Assembly (NCBI GenBank): GCA_030248225.1
Contig: JASANE010000555.1
Span: 1 to 64,000, forward strand
Source: Trileptium ribeirensis
Lineage: Eukaryota; Nematoda; Enoplea; Enoplida; Thoracostomopsidae
DNA length: 64,000 bases
Reading direction: 5' to 3'
The translations under genes were made by a program, and so were the position numbers. Under the pieces are notes generated by a model. That model was given only the letters and a program-made list of their open reading frames with translations. It was not told the DNA's origin and ran no database searches. Of the stretch, positions 37,201 through 49,745 are shown one piece after another (position 1 is the stretch's first letter; each line of letters starts with the position of its first letter).

Positions 37201-39762
37201 ACGAATACTATAGATATGAATGATTTTCCAGTTAATAATGGTTTAAATAATTTACTCTAATTTACCAACTTAGAAAAAAGACACAAACAATGGAGTAAAA
37301 AATTCCTTTATCAGAAATTGGATTAAGAATATATACTTGGTTCTCTTCTCTATGCTAAATGTTCTTTCGTTAATATACGTATATATACAACCAAAGATTC
37401 CAAAGTTTCCGCTGAGAAACAATGTCGTTCATATATTTGTTGAATATGAAAATCTTCTATAAACACTGTAAAGCCACCGCTAAATTCTCTGTAGCAACAT
37501 TTTATCATTATACTCGCTTGTGACAAAAAGTCAAATATTAAACCACAATATCAGTGAAGTTGTCGTTTTGATCTCTAAATTAGCGCGCTTATCGGAATCA
37601 CTGCATTGGTTACACGAGTAGTTGTTCATGTTCATCAGAAGGTAATAGAAACAAGTTTGTTGAAGAATAACTACCGTTTGTATCAATACGCTTGTTTAGA
37701 CCTATGTCACTTAGTAGCAAATTGCTTCAACTTAATTCCTATGGCACCCAACTCAGTCAATTACGTGTCAATTAGATTTCTTAAAACAAGCCTTCAGCTA
37801 ACCTCAATACAGTCGACGGTGTTACAGAAGACTACACGCGAAACTTGAAACTGACATTTATCTGACTCTTCAGGGGTCTAAAGATATTTAGTTTTTATCT
37901 TCCGGTCTTACAGATATTCTCGTTTTGGCACTGTTGGAAAGGACAGAAAATGAGTTAGGGTGAATTTATTTGGGGTCTTATGGGATTTCAGGGGTGATCT
38001 TATCGCTGGTTCCTAATATTTTTGAATGATAGAACTTCTCGTAAAGACCCAACAGTAACTAGCCACGGGCTGTATCAACTACGGCAACGCCATAATCTTG
38101 AAACCTTTTATTCTTTCTTACAATCGGTCTTTTACTAACTGAGAGCTGGTAGTTGAAAACATTCGGTCCGTCTTGAGGGCCATTAATATTAGATGCCCAA
38201 TTTCGTGGTATTTGTGGTCAACCACCTAATTTAACTACTTAAATCAATATATCGCGATGGCAACGTTATGGGGCCCTGCAGCTATCTAGTTTAAATAAGT
38301 TATAAAATATTGGGTAAATAAACGCAGTTATATACATCTGATGATATGGAGTAGGAGAACATTTTCTAGCACACGAAGGCCTCAAACCCACGCCGAACCG
38401 TAGACATGAGAGTTAGCTATTTCAGACGCTGTATTCATGACTGTAACTCTCAAAAACTAACTAATGAAAGTAGACTAAAATGATTATCAATGGTTGTATA
38501 ATAAAAAATAACGGAGCATATATAACAGTAAACGTTTCGGTAGTCGAATTTCGAACAACCGTCAAAATTAAGCTTTAATTAATGTTATTTGAAATATATA
38601 AAACGAAAAACATCGTCTGAAAAACTTGAATAGAAGGAAGCTCCAGACGCCTACATATGTAAAAGCTGCCATATGGTAAGCGCGACAAGATATAACATGA
38701 AAACGAATAAAAATCCGTTTGTCTGGACCGTCAGCGTGATACGTTTACTTTCACCAGAGCTGTAAGGTGTATAAGGCACCACTAGGGGACAATACGTGTT
38801 TGCTGTTATGCACTTATTGTGGGTTATTATTCTTTTCTATAAAGTTAATGTAATAAAAACAATGTACGTCTTATGAACATTTGTACAGATTAACGGCCAA
38901 CGATTGTAGAGAAGATGTGCAAATGTGTTAATTATTTGCAAAACTAAAGTGTAGAACCCACTGATATGCCCTATGAAAATAGGGTTTTGCTACCAGGAGT
39001 CCACGTTACTTGCTACATTGAACATTCCAAAAGTTTTTCTGAAATCCCTACTAGATCCGTCAGCTAAACAAAATCTGTAAGTGGCCATAAGCTGAATTAA
39101 TATCGCAGACACAATTAAAACCAAGAAGCGCCAAATTATACTCTAGACAAACAACGAAAGCTTTTCTACTAAAGCTTCATCAAACCACGAAATCACAATG
39201 CCATCGTGCAGGTAATATTCCTTCCGTACAGACGAACATGGTTTTGATAACCGTATTAGCTGCATTTGGTAGCAAGTTAGATAGACATGGCTGGGTTTTC
39301 ATCGGTACTTTGCAGGTAATGCTTTTGCTCCTTTTATCCACAATATATATTCTGTTTGCTAATTCAATACGTTATCATATGATGACTACTGGTGTTACCG
39401 TGTACTTGACGCATTATAGTAGGCTATGTAGGGAACCGTATAATGTTATTCAGTTGTTTTGCATAATATCGAAGCTTTGAAATAATGGCTGAATATATAT
39501 AGAATTCAATCAAAAGATATTGTAAACCGTATGTATAAGAATTGTGTTGAAAATAGCAAATTTTTGACACATGAGTTCCTACACTTTTGTTATTCTAAAC
39601 ATTGAAACAGTGTAATACACTTTCAAATCAATATCAGAGTCATTCTGAACTAAGCCAATTGCTGCAGAGTTGCCTCACATTTCTGGGCATAATTTTTATT
39701 TACTACCTTCCATTAAGTTTGAACATTGTGCTGGGTACGACGAAAACGACCAATGTAACCTT
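34201..39762. other. Intergenic AT-rich DNA
   Basis: No gene, RNA or repeat family was recognised in this long stretch. Open frames at 37063-37260, 37606-37848 and 39238-39480 (the last hydrophobic) are within chance length. Confidence 0.45.
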
Positions 39763-39925
39763 TAGGGGCGGAAGTGAAATATATGGTATACCGATATCGA
39801 TATGCTTAGCCTAAACCTTAGTCTTAGCCCATGCTAAGGTCCCTATATGACTCTTGTACTAAGCCTAAGCTGCCGCCCTTAGAACCACTGCGCTAACCTG
39901 TTTTTTCTAACGTTATAACGTCCGA
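39763..39925 (+). repeat. CTAAGCC repeat family, copy 2
   Basis: Landmarks: GGGGCGGAAGTG, ATATGCTTAGCCTAAACC, TTAGTCTTAGCCCATGCTAA, GTACTAAGCCTAAGCTGCCG, GAACCACTGCGCTAA and a terminal TTTTTTCTAACGTTATAACG. Order and orientation equal those of the other three copies. Confidence 0.7.
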
Positions 39926-39939
39926 CCCATAACGATGAC

Positions 39940-40200
39940 ATGGTCCACGAAAGCCATTCATGTTCATAAACGGGTAGGAGGGTTACTCTCCGAGGTTCCA
40001 ACCACCGACCCCTCCTCCCGGAGATTATGCTGCCCAAATGACAGGTGGTCCACCCGCCCCCCTTGACGCGTCGCAGGGCCGAACAGTCGGCGACGAAAGC
40101 ATCCCGCCGGTCGGTTTACCAGCCTGTGGAGGAAGAAAGTCTCCCCCCGGGAATCCAGCTACTCCACGGTCCCTGTATGGCGGAAGTAGCATGGATTAAG
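39940..40200. repeat. GC-rich island
   Basis: G/C-rich runs (GGGTAGGAGGG, CCCCTCCTCCCGG, CCACCCGCCCCCC, CTCCCCCCGGG) sit in AT-rich DNA directly after the CTAAGCC copy. The 74-codon open frame inside is a composition effect. Probably mobile-element debris; ends not resolved. Confidence 0.35.
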
Positions 40201-40773
40201 TTTGTTCAGGACGCTTACATTTGCGTGGCGCCCAAATGCACGTTCATATTTTTGTTTCTAAACATCTAGAAAAAATTGTATATATAAAACAGATAGACAG
40301 TAATGTGTATCAACGAAAATATTCGTTAAAACAAATAAGTGAGAAAGTATATCTAGGAGAGCTAACATATACTTTAGTAACGAGTGTTCGAGTTTGATCC
40401 CTACGACGTCGGCAATAAGTTTAAGATAGTTTCAATTTAAACGTTGACCAATAATTGAGAAATGAATCCCACTACATACGATCATGATGACAGTATATGT
40501 CGCAAAACGATTAAATTTTGTTATTTGTTAGTCATAGATTGTGTTTACGACTCTTGCCGACACAAATGTCGTGAATGTCCGAAAATCGTCCTTATCATGA
40601 GTATTGTCAGAGGAGCCAGTGTTGTCCGTTTTCGCGATCAGAAAACTTATATCTGTAGCTGACCAAACTCTTCATTGACAGTAGCAGATACAGTATAAGT
40701 AAACATTAAATTATGTTTCAGCTTTCAGCACTTTTAGAAAATGATTTCCAGTCTTAGCGTTGCAAAATGAAAT

Positions 40774-40890
40774 TCATACATGCTCATAGCGGGAGGCAGG
40801 GGTTTGCAGCCTCCCACCCATCCCTCCCAACGCCCTGACCCCCATTGAACGCCGAAAGCTTGGGGTCCTCGGACCTTGGGCATGTATGAC
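40774..40890. mobile_element. Small GC-rich element with 10-bp inverted ends
   Basis: TCATACATGC at the left is the exact inverse of GCATGTATGA at the right, enclosing a C/G-run core (GGGAGGCAGGGG; CCTCCCACCCATCCCTCCC). No target duplication was identified. Confidence 0.45.
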
Positions 40891-40987
40891 TTTAGAATAC
40901 ATGCATCTTGGTTGTCTTGCATATAGTCTTTGTTTTTTACTCGGTTTTGTAAAGGTACCGAAATAAGGTTCCTTTATTAGGACGTTA

Positions 40988-41473
40988 TTGGCGTCTTTGC
41001 TTTCGATGGCTAAATTAGTAGATGTTTACCTGTACAAAAACCGAATTGTTTTAACACTCGTGAAGGAGCTAATGACCGATTTCACGAGGCCCAGTCGTCG
41101 CGTTTCTTACGCTCCACCTGATGACGAAGAGGCAAAACACCGCCGATCGCTCGTTTTTTGTGGGCTCGCAGAGTCATCAAATGAAACAGCAGCTGCGCAG
41201 GAGGTGGTAAGGCTTCTCGACATATCGGCAACTGTTGAGAAGGCTTTTCGCATGGACCACTTCCACAAGCCTAACCGTGATACCAGTCGCCCACGACTCC
41301 TTCAAGTATGCTTTCATTCCTCCAGCGTTGCAAAGTCTGTACTAAACCAAGTGCGCCACCTCCGCAACCACCTTCAATTCAAACACGTATTTATCAGACG
41401 CTCAACGCTAATAATACAGATAAATATGTTGTCAAAGAGAAACTCGTACTTTTTAAAAACTGTAGTCGTGTAA
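40988..41473 (+). pseudogene. LINE ORF1 remnant
   Basis: The frame contains RRVSYAPPDDEEAKHRRSLV, then FCGLAES, RPRLLQVCF, and KHVFIRRS. The run SLVF-G-E followed by a RPRLLxV strand and a xVFIRRS end is typical of RNA-binding-like ORF1 proteins of invertebrate CR1-like elements. After FIRRS the frame shifts: the continuation (KLVLFKNCSRVNDRLVKR) is in another frame from about 41400 to 41559. In intact relatives ORF1 binds element RNA. The start codon is uncertain. Confidence 0.7.
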
Positions 41474-41660
41474 ACGATCGCCTCGTTAAACGCAAGTACA
41501 CAGAGTTAACCTACTCGATTCAATCGCTCAACGGCAAACTATCAGTGACTTTAAACTGAATGCAGGGATTGAACCTGAAGACGCTGAGTGCACAATTAAA
41601 AACAACTCTCAAGCTGATCAAAACACTCGCAAAGATAATTTCAATCATAAAGATACTATT

Positions 41661-42872
41661 AAGTGCAAACATTTTAACGCCCGGAACTTGTGCAATAAAC
41701 TTACAGACCTTTATGCACTCTTAGATTATGAACAGTATGACATAATAGCAGTTTCTGAAACTTGGCTAAATAACTCTATTCCTGATTCTATGTTAGATGC
41801 TTCCCACCGATAAATATTGTTCGTAAGGACAGGGAACACTGTCGGGGTGGAGGCGTTGCCTTATTTATAAAGACAACGTTGGCGTTCACCACGATAAACG
41901 ACACTATAATATCCCAAACAAATCTCGAAATTGTGGCTGTTGATGTTGAAATTCCTACGAAACAGACTCATTTGTGGATATCGCGCCCCTATTAATGATC
42001 TGGACTATTGTACCGCTATTGTTAATATTATCAAATATTTATCGGATGTTTCATGGCCTGTTACAATAGTTGGTGACTTCAATCTTCCAGACATCGACTG
42101 GCTAAGTAATTCATGGCCAAAGATTAGCCTATGCGAGACATTTATGAACGGCATGTGTGAATCCGGTCTAGAGCAACTCGTTTACTTTCCCACACGCGGA
42201 AAACATACTTTGGATATTGTTTTAACGACTTGTGCTTTAAATGTACCCCTTGTAGAATGTAGCGAACATTTTGTAAATTCTGATCATTTTTCTGTTGACT
42301 TTACAATAACTGGTAACTTTCCAGAAACATTGCCAAATATTGACCATGGATTTAACCTTAAAAAAGCCAACTTTTCTGCTATCAAATCGTATTTAGCGAA
42401 TATTGATTGGGATTCACATATGCACAATCTTTTTACCGTCGAAGATAAATGGTTTTGTTTTTACAATATCTTGAATACTGCTTGCACATTGTATGTTCCG
42501 AAAAAATCCTGTCCGGTCTCTTCAAAAACTAAGTCTCTTAAGCGCATTAAAAAGATGTTATCTCTAACCTATCTTTGTGGGGACAGTGTAAAATATGAGG
42601 TAATTTTTGCTTCTTATAAATTATATAATAAAAAATGCTCTAAACCGATTTTCGGACACCATAAAAATCAAGAGCATAAAATCTTGAACTCGGGTGACAA
42701 AAATAAGCTTTTCAAGTACGTGAATAATAAGTGCTTTGCAAAAAATGATATTAGCGCCTTAAAAAACTCTGAAGGAGACCTAGTTACAGATGATTATTTG
42801 CGCTCAAATATATTAGCTGAAACTTCTTCTAGTGTATTCACTATAGATGATGGTAACCTTCCCCCAATTTAG
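41661..42872 (+). pseudogene. LINE endonuclease region (APE type), frame-broken
   Basis: Three frames are needed. The first gives FNARNLCNKLTDLYALL and IIAVSETWL (the ExW motif), ending at TAA near 41812. The second gives RGGGVALFIK and LEIVAVDVE. The third, open from 41931, gives GYRAP, VTIVGDFNLPDIDW, a THTLDIVLT-like RGKHTLDIVLT and NSDHFSVDF (the terminal SDH motif). These are the hallmarks of the apurinic endonuclease that nicks target DNA. The 41931 frame continues to a linker ending SSSVFTIDDGNLPP and then TAG at 42870, which would be a sense codon in an intact copy. Confidence 0.85.
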
Positions 42873-44459
42873 GTTTCAAACCTTACCTCGAGTTTTTCAT
42901 GGGTAACATTTACACCTGCGATAGTTCATAAATTTTTGAAAAAATTGAAAAACAAACACAGCCATTCCCCTGATGGATTTTCACAATTTTTCTTAAAAGA
43001 ACTTCGAGATGTTATTTGTTATCACATTTATATGAACAATCATTTATTAATGGTATTATACCTTATATGTGATCCAAGTTGGATGTTGTTGCTATATACA
43101 AAAAAGGAACATCTTGTAACCCTTTCAAATTACCGCCTTGTATCATTGCTGTCAAGTTGTTGTAAGCTTATGGAATCTATTATTAATGAACAGCTGTTAA
43201 CATATATTTCATCTAATAACTTTATATCAAAAAATCAACACGGCTTTCTATCAAAACGCTCGATATGTACACAACTTTTGGAATGTTTTGAAGATTGGTC
43301 GGTTTCAGTTGATTCTGGAAATAATGTTGATGTTGTTTATATTGACTTCGCCAAAGCGTTTGATACTGTTTCACATAAAAAGTTAATTCATAAGCTTTCT
43401 TCTTATGGTATTTCAGGTCATCTAAAAACATGGATAGGTGCATTCTTAAATAATAGACAGTTCCGAGTTAAAATTATTGGATGTTTTTCAGATTATCATT
43501 TAGTAACCTCTGGCGTTCCTCAAGGTAGCGTACTAGGTCCTTCTTTGTTCTTATTGTATATCAATGATATTGTCAATGATTTTGCTTTTGTTAATTGTAA
43601 AATTTTCGCTGATGATGTAAAACTATATATTCATTTTTCTCCACAGAATAACGTGCAAGCATCACTTTCTTTGCAAAATGCACTATCTAACGTTGAAAAT
43701 TGGGCCACAAAATGGCAACTTTCTGTATCCGCACCAAAATGTACTTTATTACGCCTGGGAAAATCAACGTCAAATATTAACTATTCTTTGAGTGGTCAGA
43801 TTCTTCCTGCTGTTAATGACTGTAAAGACCTAGGTGTTCACGTCAGTCGCGATCTTAAAAGCAACCTTCATTACAAAACTATATCCAAACGCTCATATGA
43901 TGCAATCAATATTTTATTTCTCTGTTTTTTAACAAATGATAATGACGTTCTTTTAAAATCTTACTTAACATATGCAAGGCCGGTACTCGAATATGCTTCA
44001 CAAGTTTGGTCACCGTGTTATTTAGGAGATACTGATATGATCGAAGGAGTTCAGCGTTGTTTTACGCGTCGTTTATTTACTCGTTTGGGCTGGGAAATAG
44101 TGTCTTATGATGAACGTCTCAAAATATTAAATCTTGAATCCCTCGAGCTACGTCGTATGTATTTCGATATTGTGACAGTATATAATTGTTTAAACTATAA
44201 TGTTGATGCATGTAGTAACTTATTTAAATTATCATATGTTACTCAAACTAGAGGACATTCTATGAAATTGCGCAAAAAGAAATTCAACACCATTATATTA
44301 AAATACTCGTTTAGTACAAGAGTAGTGGATGCATGGAATTCATTGCCAGAAATAGTTCACAACCAACCACTTATTGCAGCGAAAAGCTGTAGGTCATTCA
44401 AAAATCTTCTGAAACAAGTCAACCTGGGTAGCTTTTTACATTACAACAGAAACCTTTAA
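42873..44459 (+). pseudogene. LINE reverse transcriptase region
   Basis: In the same frame as 41931-42872. After HSPDGFSQFFLK the region near 43020-43110 is shifted, then SNYRLVSLLSSCCKLMES and NQHGFLSKRS resume. Catalytic motifs are intact: motif A VVYIDFAKAFDTVSHKKL, motif B SGVPQGSVLGPSLFLLYIND, motif C IFADDVKLY, then PKCTLLRLG and DLGVHVSRDL. The C-terminal part carries RPVLEYASQVWSP and LESLELRRMYFDIVTVY, typical of CR1/jockey-like enzymes. The frame ends TAA at 44457-44459. It copies element RNA at a nicked target by target-primed reverse transcription. Confidence 0.93.
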
Positions 44460-44676
44460 ACAGATGCTCAGGAAACAATCCCCTCCTATTTCGTATAATA
44501 TAGGTTAGATGTAAGTAGGAATTTAGCTCTTTCTAACTTTCTTTTATTGATAAAATTATTATGCATGTAATTTGACAACTATTTTTGCTTTTGCATTTCA
44601 CTATTTTATTCCTTATTATGAACTTTTTCATGCACAATTAATTTTTTCAATAAATATTTGTTGTTGTTGTTGTTGA
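44460..44676 (+). other. LINE 3' UTR and (TTG)n tail
   Basis: About 215 AT-rich bases follow the reverse-transcriptase stop and end with an AATAAA-containing CAATAAATATTTG and (TTG)n. The tail is where the element's own reverse transcriptase would prime. Confidence 0.8.
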
Positions 44677-44809
44677 ATTAATGGAAGAGCTTGTTTGCTA
44701 AACTAACAGATGTGTAGGCAATGAGAACTTCCGGAAAGACCATGTGAAAAGATATCATGCCCTAATGTTGACTTAAACAGTTTATTGTACTGTTCTAAAT
44801 CACTCCTAG

Positions 44810-45087
44810 CAAGAGTGCATTAGGGAAGAGTATGACACTTCCCTGCACTCATATGTTAGGCCGAGTTTGATGACGCGGGCGTTTTTGGCCCTCCAGATTC
44901 TGGGGGAGGGTAGCCCGGACCCCCTCACCCCAATTTCTGGCGGTGTCGGTTTATAGGCGGCCGACTCCCCCCCCCCCCCAAAAAAAAACTGTGGGGGGGG
45001 GGGTAAGCCCGGAAACGCCCGCTTCATCAAATACCGGCTAACGTATGAGTGCAGGAAAGTGTCATACTCTTCCGTAATGCACTCTTG
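44810..45087. mobile_element. Foldback MITE-like element, copy B, with 7-bp target duplication
   Basis: Left CAAGAGTGCATTAGGGAAG and right TCCGTAATGCACTCTTG are inverse copies; the arms extend through GTATGACACTTCCCTGCA and GATGACGCGGGCGTTTTTGG to a core with long C and G runs (about 44969-45003). Flanks CTCCTAG (44803-44809) and GTCCTAG (45088-45094) share six of seven bases. It is shorter than copy A but ends and flank length agree. It inserted about 130 bp past the LINE tail. Confidence 0.83.
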
Positions 45088-45094
45088 GTCCTAG

Positions 45095-46543
45095 TAATAA
45101 TTCTGTACAGGAAGTTGTCTCTCGCGTCGGCGATCAGCATGTTTGCTCATGTTGATCGACAGAGACAAAGTTTTTTGTTTAACACTAACAAGGACCTTCA
45201 TGAAGACTATTGGATCTCTAATACTTCGTTGGGTCACGTTACACGCGATTATACAAACGAATCCTCCTTATTGTTTTCGTAAAACCTCTTAGAAAGAAGT
45301 AAAAATAGGTAACATCACGTCAGTGCTCGACCAAAAAGCCAGTGGGCTACAGGTCAAGCGTGACATAATTAATCCGCTGACACACACTACTTGCGGTTGC
45401 AAAGATTACTTTACGTACATAGCGCCTTATCGAATTTCTTATCGCAAGAAATACTTTAGACAGTTTTTGTGTAAAATCGCATAGGGGTATTTGTCGTACT
45501 TTTTCTGTCTTTTCTGAATGGCGTTCCAAAATAAAGTTCCGACACTAGTTAGTAGACACGTAATACTTGTATATTTAAGATTTAAGGATACGTTATTCCA
45601 CATAGCTAGCGGGGTGTAATCATTAAAATATTTTGTACACGACGCAAGAAATACTACAGAGTTTCCGAAAAGTCAAAAAATATTACAGTCTGAATGCTGT
45701 TACCAAAAGTATACTGCTAGGTCCTCTCCGTTTTACAAAACATTACATAACACTACCGTTACTATCTATGACCAACCAAATTCTAACCGTGGTTCGAAAC
45801 TGCAGCTTAGTTTAAGGCCAAGTTCTACACGCAATAGTTGTAGCATATGCCGCAGTGCGTTCAAAGATTTGTGTCCACGGCTTACAACGAGTTCAAACGA
45901 GTATGATAGCACGAATTTGAATGAGTAACGGTCCGTCCAAATCTAGCACTGGAGGAAGCACAGCTGTCTATGCTACAACCGACTTGTAATATATATAGCT
46001 GTGCGTTGAAAGATTTCTATACACGGCTTTCATAATATAAGGTGTGTTACAATACTTTTTATGAAAAACTTGAAACTATGACATGGTTCCCGTTTTTTTA
46101 CGAAATTGTGTATGATGCGTGATACAAAGTTTGTTATTTGCTTACGGTATTAGCGCTAGGTTATTGTTTGTATGTTAGTAGCACGATAAAATATAATCCA
46201 ATCTTTGTCGTGCGTTATTCGATCGATTCGCCGTCAAAATACAAGACAGTCTTTTAATATTTATATTGAATGAATTGGAATACTTAATTTAACCATAATA
46301 TTTTTAATCATTTTCTATTCACAGAAAAAAGATTGTGTGTTAAAAATAGCACCTCTGCTGCCGGAAATTTTCTGTCGCACTGCTCCCCATAAAAGCGTCT
46401 GAAAAATCGGTAAGAAGCTAACAGAATACACAGTAGGCAACATTTATATATGTTTTTATAAATTCAGTACTCAACGCATTTTTCGTACTTGAAGAACGAC
46501 AAATTTAATACAGTAGCTATTCCTAAAGCCGGCACTTGTTCCT
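45095..46543. other. Intergenic AT-rich DNA
   Basis: I see no supported feature here; open frames are of chance length. Confidence 0.45.
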
Positions 46544-46551
46544 AGTTCAAC

Positions 46552-46724
46552 CATGGGCGTAGCCAGAAACGTCTTCACGGAGGGACGCAGAATGTGCTAG
46601 GGGGAACAGCTTAAAAACATTCACTCGTAAACGTAGACTCTCCATGTCTCTTATTTTCAGGGAAGCAAGAATACTGCACGGGTGACACGCCCCCGTACAC
46701 CCCACCCCACTGGAAACGCGCCTG
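46552..46724. mobile_element. hAT-type MITE with 8-bp target duplication
   Basis: The left end CATGGGCGTAGCCAG and right end CTGGAAACGCGCCTG are related inverted repeats of the widespread form CAGGGGCGTAGCCAG. Flanks AGTTCAAC (46544-46551) and AGATCAAC (46725-46732) agree at seven of eight bases; an 8-bp duplication is the hAT signature. Only 173 bp and non-coding, so mobilised in trans if ever. Mismatched ends imply age. Confidence 0.75.
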
Positions 46725-46732
46725 AGATCAAC

Positions 46733-48416
46733 ACAACATATATTACATTACAGTTATCGCACAACATATAAATAATAAGATATGCATTTTGCCGAAACTG
46801 TTTGAGAATATTTCGAACGAATAGAAACACATTCTATGGTTATGCCTTAATTAAATTTATTTTTTTGGCAGGCCGTGACACTCTTTTCACTTTCTGTCAC
46901 TATGTGTTTGATATGCTTGGAGCACATGCACTGCCGGCCTGAAGCACTATAGGAATTTCAGTCTTTTCCTGTCCGACCGCTGTCGTCCGTTCACCCAATG
47001 GAAGTGCTGAAAGGCAAACGTCTCGGATATCTGCTACTGCCATGAAAGCGGGACAGGTATTTAAGCATTTGAACATTAATAGTTTGAGTTTAAGTATCAT
47101 GTGTACGTCGGTTGGATTGTTCGCACTTTATAATTAGTATATATACAATGTGTATATCAAATTCGGTTTAGCATATACTTTGAAAAAAGTACCTTTAGGT
47201 TCCCAAAGTTAACCTACCAAACGACTGTACTGTATGCAACGAAAGTTGTACGATTTAAAGAATGCTGTGGCACATTTCAGTATATCAGCACTTCGTCTCG
47301 TCCTTGTGTGAGTGTGCCACAAGCTGTCAATACGAGCTGTTAGTGCATTTAAAACAGAGTTTTAAACAATTGTTAAAGCTCATTGTTGATCAATTCCACT
47401 ATGGAAGGTATAGCTTTAACGATGGTTTTCAAATTTTGCTGGACTCGCTACCATGGAATGTTTGGTCAAATTGCATTACTTAGATTTATCGTTGGAACAT
47501 TATCTTTTGTGAAAATATGTCGACGTATTACTAGTTCAAATTCCAACTTTTGAAACAACACACTAGAACTCAGAAAACTTACTATTTTCTGATGTTAAGA
47601 ATTATAGTATTTTAGGGTTGAAATACAGACCAAAGTTGCAGAACTACTATAATCATTTGTATAGTACGGCAGCATAATCTTTGTTTTGTTTGATACATAT
47701 CTCCTGCAACATAAGCCTTACCATGTTTCCATGAGAATTATCAAATTATCAATTTCGTTAAAATTTATAAACAAATAATAAACTGATCCATGTTATGCAT
47801 AAATGTGTAATAACAACTTTGTTGCGAGCATATAAATATTAGTGACTGTTAAGCAGCTCGTTCTGAAACAATTTTAAAATATAATTAATTTTTAATGAAA
47901 TGGAATATTGTATCTAAATTTGACTCGAGTCTTATAAAATATTGCTCAGAAAAGCGTAGCGGATATGACTATTTGCTGTAAAACAAAACAGATTCAACGA
48001 AATTGCCACAGCTAAAATTATCAGCTTTCAGCCAGTCCAGCTTGTTATCATGATTTTTGTAATGTTTAACATTGACAGCATAAAAACCTTGCATGCATAA
48101 TGATAGTGTGAGCCTCGATAGCAAAATATCTCTGGGTACTATACAACTAAAGACCTGGCTATAAAAATGATTTTCCGACGAGAAACAGAAAGCAGAATAA
48201 AAACCGAAATTTGGAAAATAAAGTGTTCAGTTTGTTCATACGCTAATTCTATACTTAAAAATAATTGTTTCAGCCCACAATCAATTAGTTATTTATAAAC
48301 CCGCATAGCGGTTCCGGAATCTATTCCATTATATTACATTATGTACTCTAGGGCAGTAATTATTTTTAAAGCATACACAAAATTTTATGAGCACGCTTTT
48401 AGCAGAAACCGGATCG
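46733..48416. other. Intergenic or intronic DNA
   Basis: A less AT-rich patch at 46865-47055 is open on both strands and has a strong plus-strand acceptor (TTATTTTTTTGGCAG at about 46872) and a donor-like GGGACAG/GTATTT at about 47054, but no single frame runs between them. I could not decide on a gene. The rest shows nothing. Confidence 0.35.
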
Positions 48417-48722
48417 TCATTTTGGAAATAAAACAAACAAGTACCAGAGGCGCGGTCGAAAGAAAATAATTATATCAAGAAACGAATACAAGTTCGGCGG
48501 TACATTTCGACTACATTGATGTGCTGATATTTCTTTCATAGGCATTCTTATCAAAAAAAAACTGTGCATTAGCCGATTATTTTTCAAGATATTCCAAGAA
48601 CTGCGTTTGGAGTAGAAATGAGATTTTGGGTCAATGGGCTTGATGGTCGAAGTTTTTTGAATACTGCGCGAGCTGCGCGAACTGGCAGGTTCAAGCATTT
48701 TTTGCATCGCAGCACGGTCGAA
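48417..48722 (-). CDS. Candidate exon, minus strand
   Basis: After an acceptor-like AAAATTTATTAG the minus strand opens in phase 0 with FDRAAMQKMLE, then a Ser/Arg-rich ASSRSSRSIQK, and stays open to a TGA at 48417. The phase-0 start would follow the phase-0 donor of the exon at 53558-53839, and FDRAAMQKMLE would prolong the helix that ends QVEKLE there. The true 3' end is unclear: a GTACCG donor near 48507 or the terminal stop. The acceptor lacks a strong pyrimidine tract. Confidence 0.3.
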   Translation of the reverse strand, partial: FDRAAMQKMLEPASSRSSRSIQKTSTIKPIDPKSHFYSKRSSWNILKNNRLMHSFFLIRMPMKEISAHQCSRNVPPNLYSFLDIIIFFRPRLWYLFVLFPK

Positions 48723-49469
48723 CTAATAAATTTTACACCGGGTAAGGTTTCGCATTACTTCTTGAAAATTTCCATCAAATAGGACTTGTACTGGTTTTGG
48801 AAACGCATACGCCACCTTGTTTAAAATATATGGTATTAAATGCAGCAACAAATGCTGCAACAGTCAAACGAACCAGATGCGGCACAGTGCCCATGTGCTC
48901 ATACAAACAGCACGTTGGAGAACCTTTCGTCGTTTTCGGTAATTTTGGGATGTTAGCTATAAATTAGAATTACTAATTCTAAAAACGAAACTGGTGAACA
49001 TTAACTTAATCATTTGAATCATGTATTATTTTCGATTACGGTAAAACCTATTTCACGTTCAAACTGATAGCGTAGGGAAGAGATATGCTTTAGCAAAGTA
49101 ATTCTTTAGCAAAAGAAACAGTTTTCTGCCGCGAAGCTTAAAAACCGTTGCTATCCGACAATCACGCAATATCAAACAAGAACAGTCCCTAATGCGTTAA
49201 TTGTAAAGCTGGTCATTGGCGTCATAAAAAGTATAAACGACTAAATTATCATCGCCACCGCGTTGCCAACATCAATCGCACTCTTCGGTTTACATTTCTG
49301 ACTTTGTCTACTCAGAATATTGGGGGTGGGGTTTCTTTTAAGTCAACAGTGTAAACATAGATTTGGATTTGCAACGGGGCCACTTATTAAATGATTACTC
49401 TATTGTGATGGCCTAAAACATACTTTTGTTCCGTCTGAGATCATACACCATAATGTAAAACATACATGC

Positions 49470-49745
49470 TGAAGTTTTGAGGTCTTGGACGAAGCTGTAG
49501 CCGTGGTCTATGAGGGAAGCCGTCTCAGGGGGTCGAGACCCTCCAGCAGGGTGTTGAGCAAAGAAGTTCACGACACCCCTCCCCCGAATTTGTTTAATTG
49601 ACCTGAATTTTGTCAATTTCCGGCCCTACCTAATTTTGCTAGAATTTGGGGGGGGGGAGGCGGAGGGGGGTAGAGGGTATCCTCAGTAGATGAGGGTAAA
49701 CTACGACCTAGGGGGACTGAGACCTCAGTGGGGTACTCCCCTTTA
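49470..49745. repeat. GC-rich-ended repeat island
   Basis: Ends near GAGGTCTTGG and GAGACCTCAGTGGGG enclose GGGTCGAGACCCTCC, a T-rich core with AATTTTGTCAATTTCC and a long G run at about 49649-49667. It resembles the islands at 17375 and 29415. GAGGTC/GACCTC at the ends hint at inverted termini. Confidence 0.38.

Larger units (their letters stand above)
40985..44676 (+). mobile_element. Decayed CR1/L2/Rex1-type LINE with (TTG)n tail
   Basis: This is a non-LTR retrotransposon in plus orientation with an ORF1 region, an apurinic-type endonuclease, a reverse transcriptase and a 3' UTR ending in CAATAAATATT followed by five to six TTG repeats (44657-44676). Short microsatellite tails rather than poly(A) are usual in the CR1/L2/Rex1 assemblage. 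At least four lesions break it: a frame shift near 41400, a stop plus shift near 41812, a shift near 41950 and a TAG at 42870-42872; a compensated shift region lies near 43020-43110. It is therefore dead as it stands. The 5' boundary is approximate and no target duplication was found. It lies opposite in sense to the minus-strand candidate exons. Confidence 0.92.

Noticed and set aside
40375..40425. B-box-like GAGTTTGATCCC
   Set aside because: Upstream A box is poor and no cloverleaf forms.
43222..43443. 73-codon minus-strand frame
   Set aside because: Antisense to the LINE reverse-transcriptase motif A region.
46865..47100. Patch open on both strands with good splice-like signals
   Set aside because: No single frame runs from the acceptor at about 46872 to the donor at about 47054, and the minus-strand frame has no paired splice sites; undecidable by eye.
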